9,747 nt of DNA from Actinomycetes bacterium (GCA_023420745.1 JAEZVQ010000041.1:1-9747), one strand, 5' to 3'. Shown: positions 1 through 8,116, counted from the first letter of the stretch. The notes: generated by a model from the letters alone, not told the origin. Program-made: numbers and translations.

Positions 1-1977
1 GACGAAGCCGTGGGGCACGATGACGCCGGTGTGCCGGTTCGCGATGGTGCACCGTCGACGCGGATTTCTCGCTTCCTCGGGTCGACGCGCTGGCAAGCCT
101 ATTTCGTCGAGTTCGTCATCACTGCCGTCGCGCTGTGCGTCCTCCTTCTTCGCGGCGCCGACTATGTCCTCGCCACACGTGCTGCCGAGGTCTCTGCGGA
201 ATCATTCCCCCCACTGTGGCATTTCCCGCTCACCGCGTGGATAGGCAGCATGTTCACCTCGATGTCCGATTCCGGGATTACCATCGTCATCACCGTGGTG
301 TCGATGGTCAAGATTGTCGTGTCGATGCTGTGGATGATGGTGGTCGGCATCCACACGACAATGGGCGTGGCATGGCACCGGTTCCTCGCCATTGTTTCGG
401 TTTACGCACGGCGCAACCCCACCGGTCGCAAAGCACTCGGCGCGGCTGCCCCGCTCCTCGTTGACGGCACGCCGATCACCTCTGACGACGACGTTGAGAA
501 CCTCGACGACGATGCCGTCCTCGGGGTTGGCACGGATGCCGACTGGTCGTGGAAAGCACGGCTCGACTTCATGACGTGTACCGAATGCGGGCGCTGCCAG
601 GAGCTGTGTCCAGCGTGGAACACCGGCAAGCCACTGTCACCGAAACTGCTCATGCTCTCACTTCGCGACCACGCCGCGGCGGTGGAGCTCACCGAGTCGA
701 TCCGCGAGCGCAACGGCGCAACTCCCGATACTCGTGCTGACGATTCTTCCTCGCGTGGCGAAGGGGACGACACCACCGATTCGGCTCCTGTTGTCGTCGA
801 TACTGACTGGCCAGAGCGTGCCCACAGCGGCGACGTCCTCGCGGCACTGCGCGACTCGGGCAACACCGGCAGCGCGGGGGTGGCGCTGACCTCGACTCCA
901 CTGGTCGGCGAGGTCGTCAGCGAGGACGCGTTGTGGGACTGCACCACCTGCGGGGCGTGTGTCGATCAGTGTCCGGTGGATATCGAGCACGTCGACCACA
1001 TCCTCAATCTGCGCCGCCACCAGGTGCTGATGGAATCCGCGTTCCCCCGTGAACTCGCGCGACCGTTCCGATCGTTGGAAACGAAAGGCAACCCCTACAA
1101 CCAGTCGCCGCGCAAGCGGATGGATTGGGCAAAGAATCTCGATTTCGATGTCCTGGTCATCGGCGAGGACGTCGAGGATGCGTCCGAGGTTGACTGGGTG
1201 TTTTGGGTCGGGTGTGCCGGCGCTTTCGATGACCGTGCGAAGAAGACGTCGGCAGCGATTGCCGAGCTTCTCCACGTTGCCGGCGTGAGATTTGCGGTGC
1301 TGGGCAATGCCGAGAGCTGTACCGGCGACCCGGCGCGCCGCTCCGGTAATGAACTGCTGTTCCAGATGCTCGCGCGTCAAGCGATTGACACCCTCAACGA
1401 GGCGAAGGTGACGCGAATCGTCGTCTCCTGCGCACACTGTTTCAACACCATTGCCAACGAATACCCGCAGCTCGGCGGCACATTCGAGGTTGTTCACCAC
1501 ACGCAGCTGCTCAATCGGCTAGTGCGCGAGGGTGCGCTGCGACTTGCCCCGGCGAACACCGCCAGCGCCACTGCCAACACCACCACTCCCAACGCCGCCA
1601 CTCCCAACGACACAGAGCCGACGCGGCGCATCACCTACCATGACCCGTGCTATCTCGGGCGCCACAACCGGGTGTTCACTCCTCCGCGTGAACTCCTCGG
1701 CTCGCTTCCCGACGCCGAGATCGTGGAGATGCCACGCTCCGGTGAGCGCGCGATGTGTTGCGGTGCAGGTGGGGCGCGTGCCTGGATGGAGGAAACCCGC
1801 GGGGTGCGGATTTCTCAGGCACGCATGGATGAGGCAAGTGCAACGGGGGCGACGACGGTCGCAACCGCCTGCCCGTTCTGTTCCCAGATGCTCGGGTCGA
1901 GTAGTTCCGATGTGGAGATCGCCGACGTCGCTGTCCTCATGCGTGACGCAGTGCGACGATCAACGTCGGCGCAGTGA
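1..1977 (+). CDS. Membrane-anchored Fe-S oxidoreductase with two 4Fe-4S motifs and two CCG (HdrB-like) domains, 5'-partial
   Basis: This is a probable electron-transfer reductase of the heterodisulfide-reductase-related family, like the mycobacterial iron-sulfur reductase Rv0338c. Its physiological substrate is unknown. The frame is open to base 1, so the GTG at 10 is probably internal and the N-terminal membrane part lies outside the window. Numbered from that GTG, hydrophobic spans are at about 31-48 and 90-113. Ferredoxin-type CxxCxxCxxxCP motifs follow at C190/C193/C196/C200 and C311/C314/C317/C321. The first CCG domain has C402, S436-C437 and C474xxC477, so one cysteine of the usual CC pair is serine. 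The second is complete: C547, C583-C584-G585 and C621xxC624. This domain order resembles GlcF, LldF and HdrD proteins, where such clusters pass electrons between a flavoprotein and the quinone pool. Two low-complexity linkers, about 228-275 and 515-540, separate the domains. The gene converges on the 420-aa gene and overlaps it by 18 bp. Family assignment is firm; the reaction is not known. Confidence 0.93.
   Translation, partial: DEAVGHDDAGVPVRDGAPSTRISRFLGSTRWQAYFVEFVITAVALCVLLLRGADYVLATRAAEVSAESFPPLWHFPLTAWIGSMFTSMSDSGITIVITVVSMVKIVVSMLWMMVVGIHTTMGVAWHRFLAIVSVYARRNPTGRKALGAAAPLLVDGTPITSDDDVENLDDDAVLGVGTDADWSWKARLDFMTCTECGRCQELCPAWNTGKPLSPKLLMLSLRDHAAAVELTESIRERNGATPDTRADDSSSRGEGDDTTDSAPVVVDTDWPERAHSGDVLAALRDSGNTGSAGVALTSTPLVGEVVSEDALWDCTTCGACVDQCPVDIEHVDHILNLRRHQVLMESAFPRELARPFRSLETKGNPYNQSPRKRMDWAKNLDFDVLVIGEDVEDASEVDWVFWVGCAGAFDDRAKKTSAAIAELLHVAGVRFAVLGNAESCTGDPARRSGNELLFQMLARQAIDTLNEAKVTRIVVSCAHCFNTIANEYPQLGGTFEVVHHTQLLNRLVREGALRLAPANTASATANTTTPNAATPNDTEPTRRITYHDPCYLGRHNRVFTPPRELLGSLPDAEIVEMPRSGERAMCCGAGGARAWMEETRGVRISQARMDEASATGATTVATACPFCSQMLGSSSSDVEIADVAVLMRDAVRRSTSAQ
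1583..1609 (+). repeat. Short in-frame tandem repeat in the linker of the Fe-S protein
   Basis: The 12-mer CCACTCCCAACG occurs perfectly at 1583-1594 and again at 1598-1609, a period of 15 bp (five codons). It encodes repeated Thr-Pro-Asn residues in an Ala/Thr/Pro/Asn-rich stretch between the two CCG domains. It is most likely a flexible interdomain linker expanded by slippage. Confidence 0.6.
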
Positions 1978-3222
1978 CACGATGAACTGGTCTTCGTCGA
2001 GAATGTGACCGCCGGTTGAGCGCGCAATACGCACCGCTGTGTCCTCAATCTGCTCTTTGACGCGCAGCCGTTCCAGGCGTAACGCGCGGCTCGGGCGAGC
2101 CGGACGCTCGCGGTAGTGTTCGGGGGCAATCCACCGGATGCCATACTCGATTGGCGCCCCATCCGGCCACAGTTCAAAGCGCAGCGCCGTCGGGATGTGC
2201 TGCGCCGGCGCGACAGTGATGTGAATGCGCGAGGTATTGCCCACCGAGGCGAGTAGCGAATAGCCTCGCACGACGAACCCCTCAGCGAGTGCCTTGCGAT
2301 CCGCTTGCGCGGTAATGCGAGCGATTCGTTCACGCTCGTCGGCAGGAATGGTGATGCTGCGCGCGAGTTCGTCGCGTCGTCGTGCTCGCGACGATGACGT
2401 CATGGGGACGAGCCGGTCGGCGTTGATCGCGTCGACGATGTCGGGGAAATAGGGGCGCAGCAACAGCATGAGGTCAGATTCGTCAACCCAACGCCCGGCA
2501 TAGACCGTCATTGTGACGGCGGAATCTGCATCCGGTTCGAGGGTCATCCCGGAGTCGTGAATTCGGATCGCCCCAGCTAGTCGACGACTGATTCGCTCCA
2601 ACCCGTGGACGACTCGCAGTTCCTCCCCTGCCGGCATCGCGTCAGGGAAGCAGGCCGTTAGCGGGTTGGTGGCACGCAGTTCAACCGGCGCGGGATTCGT
2701 TCGGGATTCGTCAACTTCGACAACCCAGGCTTGGATGAGATTCGCCGGTGTTTTCAGCGCCTGCCGGGTGCCGGTCGTGAGCCTCCACGGGCCGGTGAGT
2801 CGCGCTCCTCCGGTCAGCCGCAGTTCACCGGGTCCGATCCACCCCGCGTCTTCCCACACCGACATGGCGAGCGCTTCGAGTTCTCGCGCGTCCACGTCAT
2901 CGCCAACGACGAGAAGATGGTGTGCCATCGCCTGGTCAAGTGGTATCGCCACCGCGTCATCCCATGTCAGCAGCGCGTGGTCGACCGCCGCCACGTGGCG
3001 CACCGCTTCGAGCTCGCCCGCCTGAGTGACAGTCAGCGCCTCGCTGGCGACGTTAAAGGTGGGGAAGAGACCAATACTCGACGCGTCAGTGAGGTCGGGC
3101 GCTTCGGGTGTGGTGGCGCTCGGTGCGGTGTTGAGTTCCGCGAGACGCTCCGACACGGGGATGCGTCGCACGAGTTTCGCCTCACCCGTGGGGCGAGGGC
3201 TACGGGGCTGCGCTGATGTCAT
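1960..3222 (-). CDS. Conserved-type protein of unknown function, 420 aa, downstream of dcd
   Basis: I do not recognise a named domain. The protein appears soluble: no signal peptide, no membrane span and a single cysteine (C191). Residues 1-45 are Pro/Thr/Ala-rich and probably disordered. About 50-265 look like a mixed alpha/beta region containing the strings VDHALLTWDDAVAIPLDQ and ATNPLTACFPDAMPAGEELR. A basic, helix-prone stretch (275-315) with an Arg run at 279-283 follows, then a strand-rich part and a second charged helix at about 375-402. The ATG at 3222 is chosen because it follows the dcd stop by only 21 bp, with a weak GGTGAG-like ribosome site. That spacing implies cotranscription, possibly translational coupling, with dcd. 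The stop codon lies inside the 3' end of the convergent Fe-S gene. A nucleic-acid or nucleotide-related role would be guesswork from the neighbour and the basic helix. It is real as a gene because it fills the frame and gives a protein-like composition. Confidence 0.8.
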   Translation of the reverse strand: MTSAQPRSPRPTGEAKLVRRIPVSERLAELNTAPSATTPEAPDLTDASSIGLFPTFNVASEALTVTQAGELEAVRHVAAVDHALLTWDDAVAIPLDQAMAHHLLVVGDDVDARELEALAMSVWEDAGWIGPGELRLTGGARLTGPWRLTTGTRQALKTPANLIQAWVVEVDESRTNPAPVELRATNPLTACFPDAMPAGEELRVVHGLERISRRLAGAIRIHDSGMTLEPDADSAVTMTVYAGRWVDESDLMLLLRPYFPDIVDAINADRLVPMTSSSRARRRDELARSITIPADERERIARITAQADRKALAEGFVVRGYSLLASVGNTSRIHITVAPAQHIPTALRFELWPDGAPIEYGIRWIAPEHYRERPARPSRALRLERLRVKEQIEDTAVRIARSTGGHILDEDQFIVSLRRR

Positions 3223-3243
3223 CGGGGGCTCACCGTTGCCCGT

Positions 3244-3867
3244 TTACCGCTGAGCGAGGTCAGGGGCGTCGCAGGTGCAGTCGAGGGACTCGGCAACGTC
3301 AACGCGGTGAAACCCGAGATGTGACCTCGATGCAGTCGGCCCGCGCTGCCCCTGGTAGCGCGACCCCGCTGCACCACTGCCGTAGGGAGCTTCTGCTTCG
3401 GAAGTGAGGGCGAAGAAGCACAGCTGTCCGATCTTCATTCCGGGGTAAAGGAGGATTGGCAAGGTCGCCGTATTCGATAGCTCCAAAGTGACGTGCCCGG
3501 AGAATCCAGGGTCGATAAATCCGGCGGTCGAGTGTGTCAACAGCCCGAGCCGCCCCAGTGACGATTTGCCTTCCAAACGCGCGGCAATGCGGTTGCCGAG
3601 GGTGACGCGCTCAAGGGTGGAGCCGAGGACGAACTCGCCGGGGTGGAGCACGAACGGCTCGTCACTGCCCGCGTCGACGAGTCGGGTAAGCTCCGGCTGA
3701 TCGACTGCCGGGTCGATCACCGAATACCGGTGGTTGTTGAATAGCCGGAAATACCGGTCGAGTCGCACGTCAATCGACGCCGGTTGGATCATTTGCGGAT
3801 CCCACGGGTCGAGGGCAATCGTGCCGTCCTCAATGGCGCTGCGGATGTCGCGGTCACTGTAAAGCAT
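3244..3867 (-). CDS. dcd: dCTP deaminase, probably the bifunctional dCTP deaminase/dUTPase type
   Basis: This cytosolic pyrimidine-nucleotide enzyme deaminates dCTP, supplying dUMP for thymidylate synthesis. The closely similar mycobacterial enzyme also hydrolyses the product directly to dUMP, and the same is likely here. Family motifs are complete. They include [10 protein letters not shown] at 28-37, [12 protein letters not shown] at 75-86, [14 protein letters not shown] at 99-112, [17 protein letters not shown] at 116-132 with the general-base E129, and YQGQRGP at 171-177. S102, R106 and E129 fall at the positions of the M. tuberculosis active-site residues. The family normally forms a homotrimer. 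Length is 207 aa against roughly 190 in relatives. The extra residues are a C-terminal tail after about residue 187 containing a C-T-C pair (197-199). The ATG at 3867 gives the canonical MLYSDRDI start; its ribosome site is weak. It follows the ABC exporter gene by 18 bp and precedes the 420-aa gene by 21 bp. Confidence 0.97.
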   Translation of the reverse strand: MLYSDRDIRSAIEDGTIALDPWDPQMIQPASIDVRLDRYFRLFNNHRYSVIDPAVDQPELTRLVDAGSDEPFVLHPGEFVLGSTLERVTLGNRIAARLEGKSSLGRLGLLTHSTAGFIDPGFSGHVTLELSNTATLPILLYPGMKIGQLCFFALTSEAEAPYGSGAAGSRYQGQRGPTASRSHLGFHRVDVAESLDCTCDAPDLAQR

Positions 3868-3885
3868 GGGGCTATCGTCTCACGT

Positions 3886-6800
3886 TTAGTCGGTAGCGGG
3901 GCGGCGTTCTTCCACCACTCGCCCCCGGTCGATGCGGATGAGATGTGCGGCCGTGTCGGCGACACGGCGGCGGTGCGTGATCTCGATAATCGTCGTGTCG
4001 TTGAGCGCGTCGAGGAGGTGGCGTCGCATGTCCTGGTCGAGGGCGTCGTCGACGTGCGCGGTGAACTCGTCGAGGATGAGCACAGCCGGTTCGGTGAGCA
4101 GGGCTCGCGCGAGGCACAGTCGCTGTGCTTGCCCACCAGACAGTGCGGTTCCCGCGGTGCCGACGCGCGTGTCCAGCCCGTCGGGCATGGCACGAATATC
4201 GTCGCCGAGCTGCGCAATGTCGAGTACTCGCCACATCATCGCGTCGGTGGCGTCGGGGTTAGCGAGGCGCAGATTGTCCGCCACTGTGGCCGCGAGGAGT
4301 TCACTGCGTTGAGACACCAGTGCGACGCGGTGGCGCAATGCATCCAACGTGTAGCGGGTGACCGGGATGCCACTGATGAGGACACGCCCACGGTCGGGGT
4401 CGTCGAAACGCAGCAGCATCTGGATCAGTGTCGTCTTCCCCGATCCCGATGCGCCCACGATCACCGCGTGATCTCCCGCGGGAACCTCAATGGTCACGTC
4501 GTCGAGCGCGAGGGGCATCGCCTCACTAGCAGCGCTGTCGCGTTGCGGATAGCGGTAGCTCACGTGCTCCCATGTCACCGACGCGGCTGCGGGCGCGAGC
4601 GTGTCCTCAACACCGTCACTCACCCGCATTGGCTCGTGAGAAATGTCGTAAAGGCGGCGTGCTGACGCCAGCGAATGATCGAGGTAGCCGACCGCGTCCT
4701 CAATGCCGCGCGGCGCTTCAAAAAGGCGGAGCATACCGGCGCAAATCCCAGCAATGACGACGATGGGCACACCGGAGTTGACGCCGGTGATAATGACGTT
4801 GACGGAGGCAAGGAGCATTAGCGTCGCGGCGAGGGCACGTCGTGTTGCGTTGATCCGCGCCGGTGTGCGAGCGCAGCGGGTGACCTCCTCGCCGAGGCGG
4901 TCGAGTTCCGCAATGCGCCGATCCTCATAACCGTAGCCGACGACGTCCTCACGCCCGTACACCGAGTCGGTGACGTGGTGGGCGATCGCACGGCGGACAC
5001 CGAGCGTGCGTGCAGTGGCGGTGAGAGCGCGACGCCACCCCCATCCGGGGACGACAGTAAGGGCGAGCAGCAGACACAGCCCGGGAATCAGCGTGACTTT
5101 AACGTTTGCCACCCCCGCCATTGCCACCAGTGTCACCACCGGGACGACGAATGCCGAGACAATCGGCGCGAAGGTGTGGGCGTAGAACACTTCAATGCGG
5201 TCAACGTCGCGGGTCAGACTCGCCAGCAGGTCGCCGGAGCGGGAGCGGTTGAGAATCGCCGGGGCTTTGGGCCACAGGGTGGAGAACACGTGGGTGCGCA
5301 GCAACTCCAACGCTTTGAAGGCGACGAAATGCCCGAGGAATTGTTCGAGGTAGCGTCCCACTGCTTTCGCCACGGCGATGGCGACGAGGACAGTGAGGAC
5401 GAGGGGAATATTGACCGGCGCCCCGCCTTTGACGAGCCACATACCGGTGGCGGTGATCGCCGCACCGGCGGTGGCGAACAGCGCGACGTCGAGGAGCATT
5501 TGGATGATACGCATCGCGGTCGAGGCGAGGAGAGGGCGGTGCACCGGTTGCGTAATCGACATCAGCCACCGCACCAGCTCGCGCGTGGTCGGCTCGGTAA
5601 CCGTGTCGCTGCCGGTCGCCGGCATCACTGCCGGCTCCGTTTTCGTCTCACCCTGCGGCTGCAGCTCGGGTTCAGCGTGCGCGGTCAATTCGGTGCGCGG
5701 CGCGGAGTCGGCGCTGAGCACGTGCTCCTCACCTGCGCGAGACTGTGGCGCGTGCCAGCTGGCAATGGTGCCGTCCTCAACGCGCCAGACTTCGTCAACG
5801 AGGTCGAGGATGTCGGCGCGGTGGGTGACGAGAACGAGGGTGACCTCGCGCCCGATTCCACCGATAGCCGCCATCATCTGGCGTTCTGATTCGCGGTCAA
5901 CCTGAGAGGTCGGCTCGTCAAGGATGATGAGACGGCGCCCCGACAGCAGTGCTCGTGCCAGTGACAGGCGCTGCGCCTGACCGGCGGACATCAACCGACC
6001 GTTTTCACCGAGGTGGGTGTTCAGACCACCGCTCATGGCTCGCACGTCGTCACCGAGGTGCGCGGCATCGAGTGCATGCCACATCTGTTCGTGAGTGGCG
6101 TCGGCGTTAGCCACCCGGAGGTTGTCGGCGACGGTGCCGGTGAACAGCCAGGTGCGTTGACGCACGACTGCCGCGTGCTCGCTGACCGATACCGCCCCGG
6201 CGGTGGGAGTGAGAGAGCCGTCAATGAGGGAGATCAGCGTCGTTTTCCCACCACCTGAACGACCGACAATGCCGATTCGCTGACCGCGCTCAATATTGGC
6301 GGTAATGCCGCGCAGCACCTCGCCGCGCCCGTAGTCGTGGCGCACGTCGGTCAGCGAAACGACGACCGCGGTAGTGTCGCCGACCTCGCGACGACTACCC
6401 GCCGTCGCTTCCGTGTTGCGCGATCGACGCACCGGGGTGGCGAGGACGCGACGAGCGGCACGTTCCGAGGCTTTACCCCCCATCCCGATGTAGAAGAATC
6501 CGGACACTTGGGCAAGCGGTTCAATGAGGAGCAGCCCGAGTAGCGTCGCGGTGATGGCGTCGTCGATGCCGATATGGCCGCCGGTGAATCGCCACATCGA
6601 CAATGCCACGAGTGCGCAGATGAGGCACAGCGAGAACACGCCGTCGAGGACGATAATGACGATTTGGTTGCCGGCGAGCAGACGCATAATCGCACGCCGG
6701 TTGTGTTCGCCGCGCTCCCGCAGGTCGTCTTCGATGCGCTGACCGGCACCGAAGAGGCGGATGGTGACGAGGTTGCGAATCGCGTCGAGGTAGCGTGCCG

Positions 6801-7410
6801 CGAGCTGCGTGCGCTGGCTGCGCGAACGCGCGGAGGTGCGGCGGAAGAAAGCGAGGAACACGCCGATCGACACGGGAACGACGGCGCACATCACCAGCAT
6901 GATGAGGGCGATCACCCAATCGATGGCAACGCCCATATAGACCACGGTGAGGAACGGGGTGGCGAGAGCGGCAAGCGTCGACCCCCAGTAGCCGAGCCGA
7001 TAGTGACCGATGCGTTCGGGGGCGTCGGTGAGGAGTGCCACGTACCCTTCGTCGCGTTTGGCGTCGTCGCGAGCGTCGGGGGTGCGTCCGGTGGTGAAGA
7101 TGTGGGTGAGGAACCGGCGTCGCAGCCGTCGTTCTTCATCGACCGCGGAGGTTGCCCCCCAGTAGAGTTCAGCGAAACTCGCGGCGGCGGTGAGGATGAT
7201 TCCTCCTGCGGCGAGGGCGAAAAGACGCGGGTCGAGGGCACCGGGACCGTAGCTGATGACGTGGCCAATGAGGTGACCGGCAGCGATGAGCACCATCGCG
7301 GTGCCGACCCCGACGAGGATGCGCAGGCTTGCCACGACTCGGATGTCGCGCTGGCCGCGTGACGAGATGAGGGAGGGGCGGGTGCGGGCAGTGACACTCA
7401 TGGGTGTCAT
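3886..7410 (-). CDS. cydDC: Fused CydD-CydC type ABC exporter (TMD-NBD-TMD-NBD)
   Basis: This is one polypeptide of about 1174 aa holding two complete exporter halves. Half 1 has about six membrane spans within residues 20-320. Its NBD has Walker A G383-T391 (K389), signature MSAGQ at 474-478, Walker B D498/E499 and switch H530. After a Glu/Pro/Thr-rich linker (about 550-615) comes a second TMD. It contains GRYLEQ, LLRTHVFSTLWP and a DLLASLTRDVDRIEVFY segment, which strongly resemble CydC. Its NBD has Walker A G986-T994 (K992), LSGGQ 1090-1094, D1114/E1115 and H1146. Half 1 resembles CydD (LDAIRNLVTIRLFGAG, and SxGQAQR instead of LSGGQ). Both catalytic Glu and both switch His are present, so both sites could hydrolyse ATP. 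CydDC is needed for cytochrome bd assembly and has been assigned thiol and, more recently, heme transport; substrate here is unknown and no cydAB is visible. The ATG at 7410 is preferred over the GTG at 7431 because GAGGGGCGAG lies 9 nt upstream of it. Alternative: another heterodimer-type exporter with a CydC-like fold. Confidence 0.85.
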   Translation of the reverse strand: MTPMSVTARTRPSLISSRGQRDIRVVASLRILVGVGTAMVLIAAGHLIGHVISYGPGALDPRLFALAAGGIILTAAASFAELYWGATSAVDEERRLRRRFLTHIFTTGRTPDARDDAKRDEGYVALLTDAPERIGHYRLGYWGSTLAALATPFLTVVYMGVAIDWVIALIMLVMCAVVPVSIGVFLAFFRRTSARSRSQRTQLAARYLDAIRNLVTIRLFGAGQRIEDDLRERGEHNRRAIMRLLAGNQIVIIVLDGVFSLCLICALVALSMWRFTGGHIGIDDAITATLLGLLLIEPLAQVSGFFYIGMGGKASERAARRVLATPVRRSRNTEATAGSRREVGDTTAVVVSLTDVRHDYGRGEVLRGITANIERGQRIGIVGRSGGGKTTLISLIDGSLTPTAGAVSVSEHAAVVRQRTWLFTGTVADNLRVANADATHEQMWHALDAAHLGDDVRAMSGGLNTHLGENGRLMSAGQAQRLSLARALLSGRRLIILDEPTSQVDRESERQMMAAIGGIGREVTLVLVTHRADILDLVDEVWRVEDGTIASWHAPQSRAGEEHVLSADSAPRTELTAHAEPELQPQGETKTEPAVMPATGSDTVTEPTTRELVRWLMSITQPVHRPLLASTAMRIIQMLLDVALFATAGAAITATGMWLVKGGAPVNIPLVLTVLVAIAVAKAVGRYLEQFLGHFVAFKALELLRTHVFSTLWPKAPAILNRSRSGDLLASLTRDVDRIEVFYAHTFAPIVSAFVVPVVTLVAMAGVANVKVTLIPGLCLLLALTVVPGWGWRRALTATARTLGVRRAIAHHVTDSVYGREDVVGYGYEDRRIAELDRLGEEVTRCARTPARINATRRALAATLMLLASVNVIITGVNSGVPIVVIAGICAGMLRLFEAPRGIEDAVGYLDHSLASARRLYDISHEPMRVSDGVEDTLAPAAASVTWEHVSYRYPQRDSAASEAMPLALDDVTIEVPAGDHAVIVGASGSGKTTLIQMLLRFDDPDRGRVLISGIPVTRYTLDALRHRVALVSQRSELLAATVADNLRLANPDATDAMMWRVLDIAQLGDDIRAMPDGLDTRVGTAGTALSGGQAQRLCLARALLTEPAVLILDEFTAHVDDALDQDMRRHLLDALNDTTIIEITHRRRVADTAAHLIRIDRGRVVEERRPATD

Positions 7411-7419
7411 TGTCGCGCA

Positions 7420-7429
7420 CTCGCCCCTC
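7420..7429 (-). promoter_or_regulatory. Ribosome-binding site deciding the start of the ABC exporter
   Basis: GAGGGGCGAG on the minus strand ends 9 nt before the ATG at 7410. The upstream in-frame GTG at 7431 has no purine-rich site before it and would itself overlap this motif. This supports initiation at 7410. The spacing from the AGGGG core (13 nt) is longer than ideal, so the call is moderate. Confidence 0.5.
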
Positions 7430-7454
7430 ACTACTCAATGGTCAGCGGGTTAGC

Positions 7455-8102
7455 TCAGCGTGCTGGCTTGCAGTTGTCCTTGACCCAGGTGGTGCCGGTG
7501 GCGAGATCGCCGCTCAGCATCGGCTCGACGATATCGCTGTGCTGCTGGGCAAGCTCGGGGTTGTACCGGGTGATGACGTCGAGGGTGGGGAACTTCTTGA
7601 GTTCCGTTTCGGCGGCACCCATCCGGTCGGTGTCCTTCGCGTTGGCTGCGTCGAGGTATTCACGCATCCACGCGCACTGCCAGTCGACGGCGGCGAGGAC
7701 GGCGAGGTCGCCGGGCTCGATGACCACGCGCGTGTCGTCACCGCTGGCGGCACCTGAACCGGCGGATTTGTCGCCGTTCGATGCTGCTGACGGGTCGTTG
7801 GCTTCAACGATGACGGTGCCGTCTTTGTTGACCTCAACGACGTCGTAGCTACCGAGTTCAGGGACGAGGTCACCGACCGTTGGCGGTGTGACGCCCTCGG
7901 GGTACTCCTCGTTGAACTCGGCGATGTCGGAGTGAAGGCGTTGGCGCGCGTCAGAGTCAGTGGATGCGGCAACTGTTGCCTCACCGCGACGCGAGTCGTC
8001 ACTATCCGCCTGACTGGCCGAACACCCCGCGACAGCAAAGGTGCAGGCTGCGATCACGCCCACGCTCACGAATGCGGAGCCTAGTGTCATGTGCTTCTTC
8101 AT
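7455..8102 (-). CDS. Predicted lipoprotein of unknown function
   Basis: The 215-aa product starts with a lipoprotein signal peptide: KK in the n-region, a hydrophobic core at about 7-24 and lipobox V24-A25-G26-C27. The mature protein should be lipidated at C27 and tethered to the outer face of the membrane. A Ser/Asp-rich spacer follows to about 48, then a small region around TPPTVGDLVPELGSYDVVEV. A second Ser/Gly/Asp linker (about 101-118) leads to a C-terminal part with the segments AVDWQCAWMREYLDAA and DIVEPMLSGDLATGTTWVK. This last part is helical-looking. Two cysteines there, in WQCAW and near the end in DNCKP, could form a disulfide outside the cell. I recognise no named family. The ATG at 8102 is well supported by GGAGG seven nt upstream. 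It lies 14 nt after the small ORF and 44 nt before the exporter start, so it probably belongs to the same transcript and may work with the exporter (inference). Confidence 0.88.
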   Translation of the reverse strand: MKKHMTLGSAFVSVGVIAACTFAVAGCSASQADSDDSRRGEATVAASTDSDARQRLHSDIAEFNEEYPEGVTPPTVGDLVPELGSYDVVEVNKDGTVIVEANDPSAASNGDKSAGSGAASGDDTRVVIEPGDLAVLAAVDWQCAWMREYLDAANAKDTDRMGAAETELKKFPTLDVITRYNPELAQQHSDIVEPMLSGDLATGTTWVKDNCKPAR

Positions 8103-8109
8103 CTCGAAT

Positions 8110-8114
8110 CCTCC
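8110..8114 (-). promoter_or_regulatory. Ribosome-binding site of the lipoprotein gene
   Basis: GGAGG on the minus strand, seven nt before the ATG at 8102. It sits in the 14-nt gap just after the TGA of the small ORF, an arrangement that favours translational coupling: ribosomes ending the small ORF stop next to this site. Confidence 0.8.
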
Positions 8115-8116
8115 GC

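Noticed and set aside
10..12. GTG as start codon of the Fe-S oxidoreductase
   Set aside because: The frame is open to base 1, relatives have further membrane spans before this point and there is no room to see a ribosome site, so the gene most likely begins upstream.
658..1500. Minus-strand 280-codon open frame opposite the Fe-S oxidoreductase
   Set aside because: It is antisense to the conserved cysteine motifs of a well-supported gene, has no recognisable domain and no convincing ribosome site.
3784..5889. Long plus-strand open frames (293 and 304 codons) opposite the ABC exporter gene
   Set aside because: They lie antisense to a gene with complete ABC motifs. Their products are His/Arg/Gly/Glu-rich without domains, as expected from the complement of high-GC coding DNA.
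7429..7431. GTG start adding seven residues to the ABC exporter
   Set aside because: No purine-rich site precedes it, while GAGGGGCGAG precedes the ATG at 7410.
7447..7475. tRNA-like string GGTTAGCTCAGC on the plus strand
   Set aside because: It resembles a tRNA D-arm, but no acceptor stem, anticodon arm or TTC-loop sequence surrounds it at the right distances, and it overlaps the end of the lipoprotein gene.
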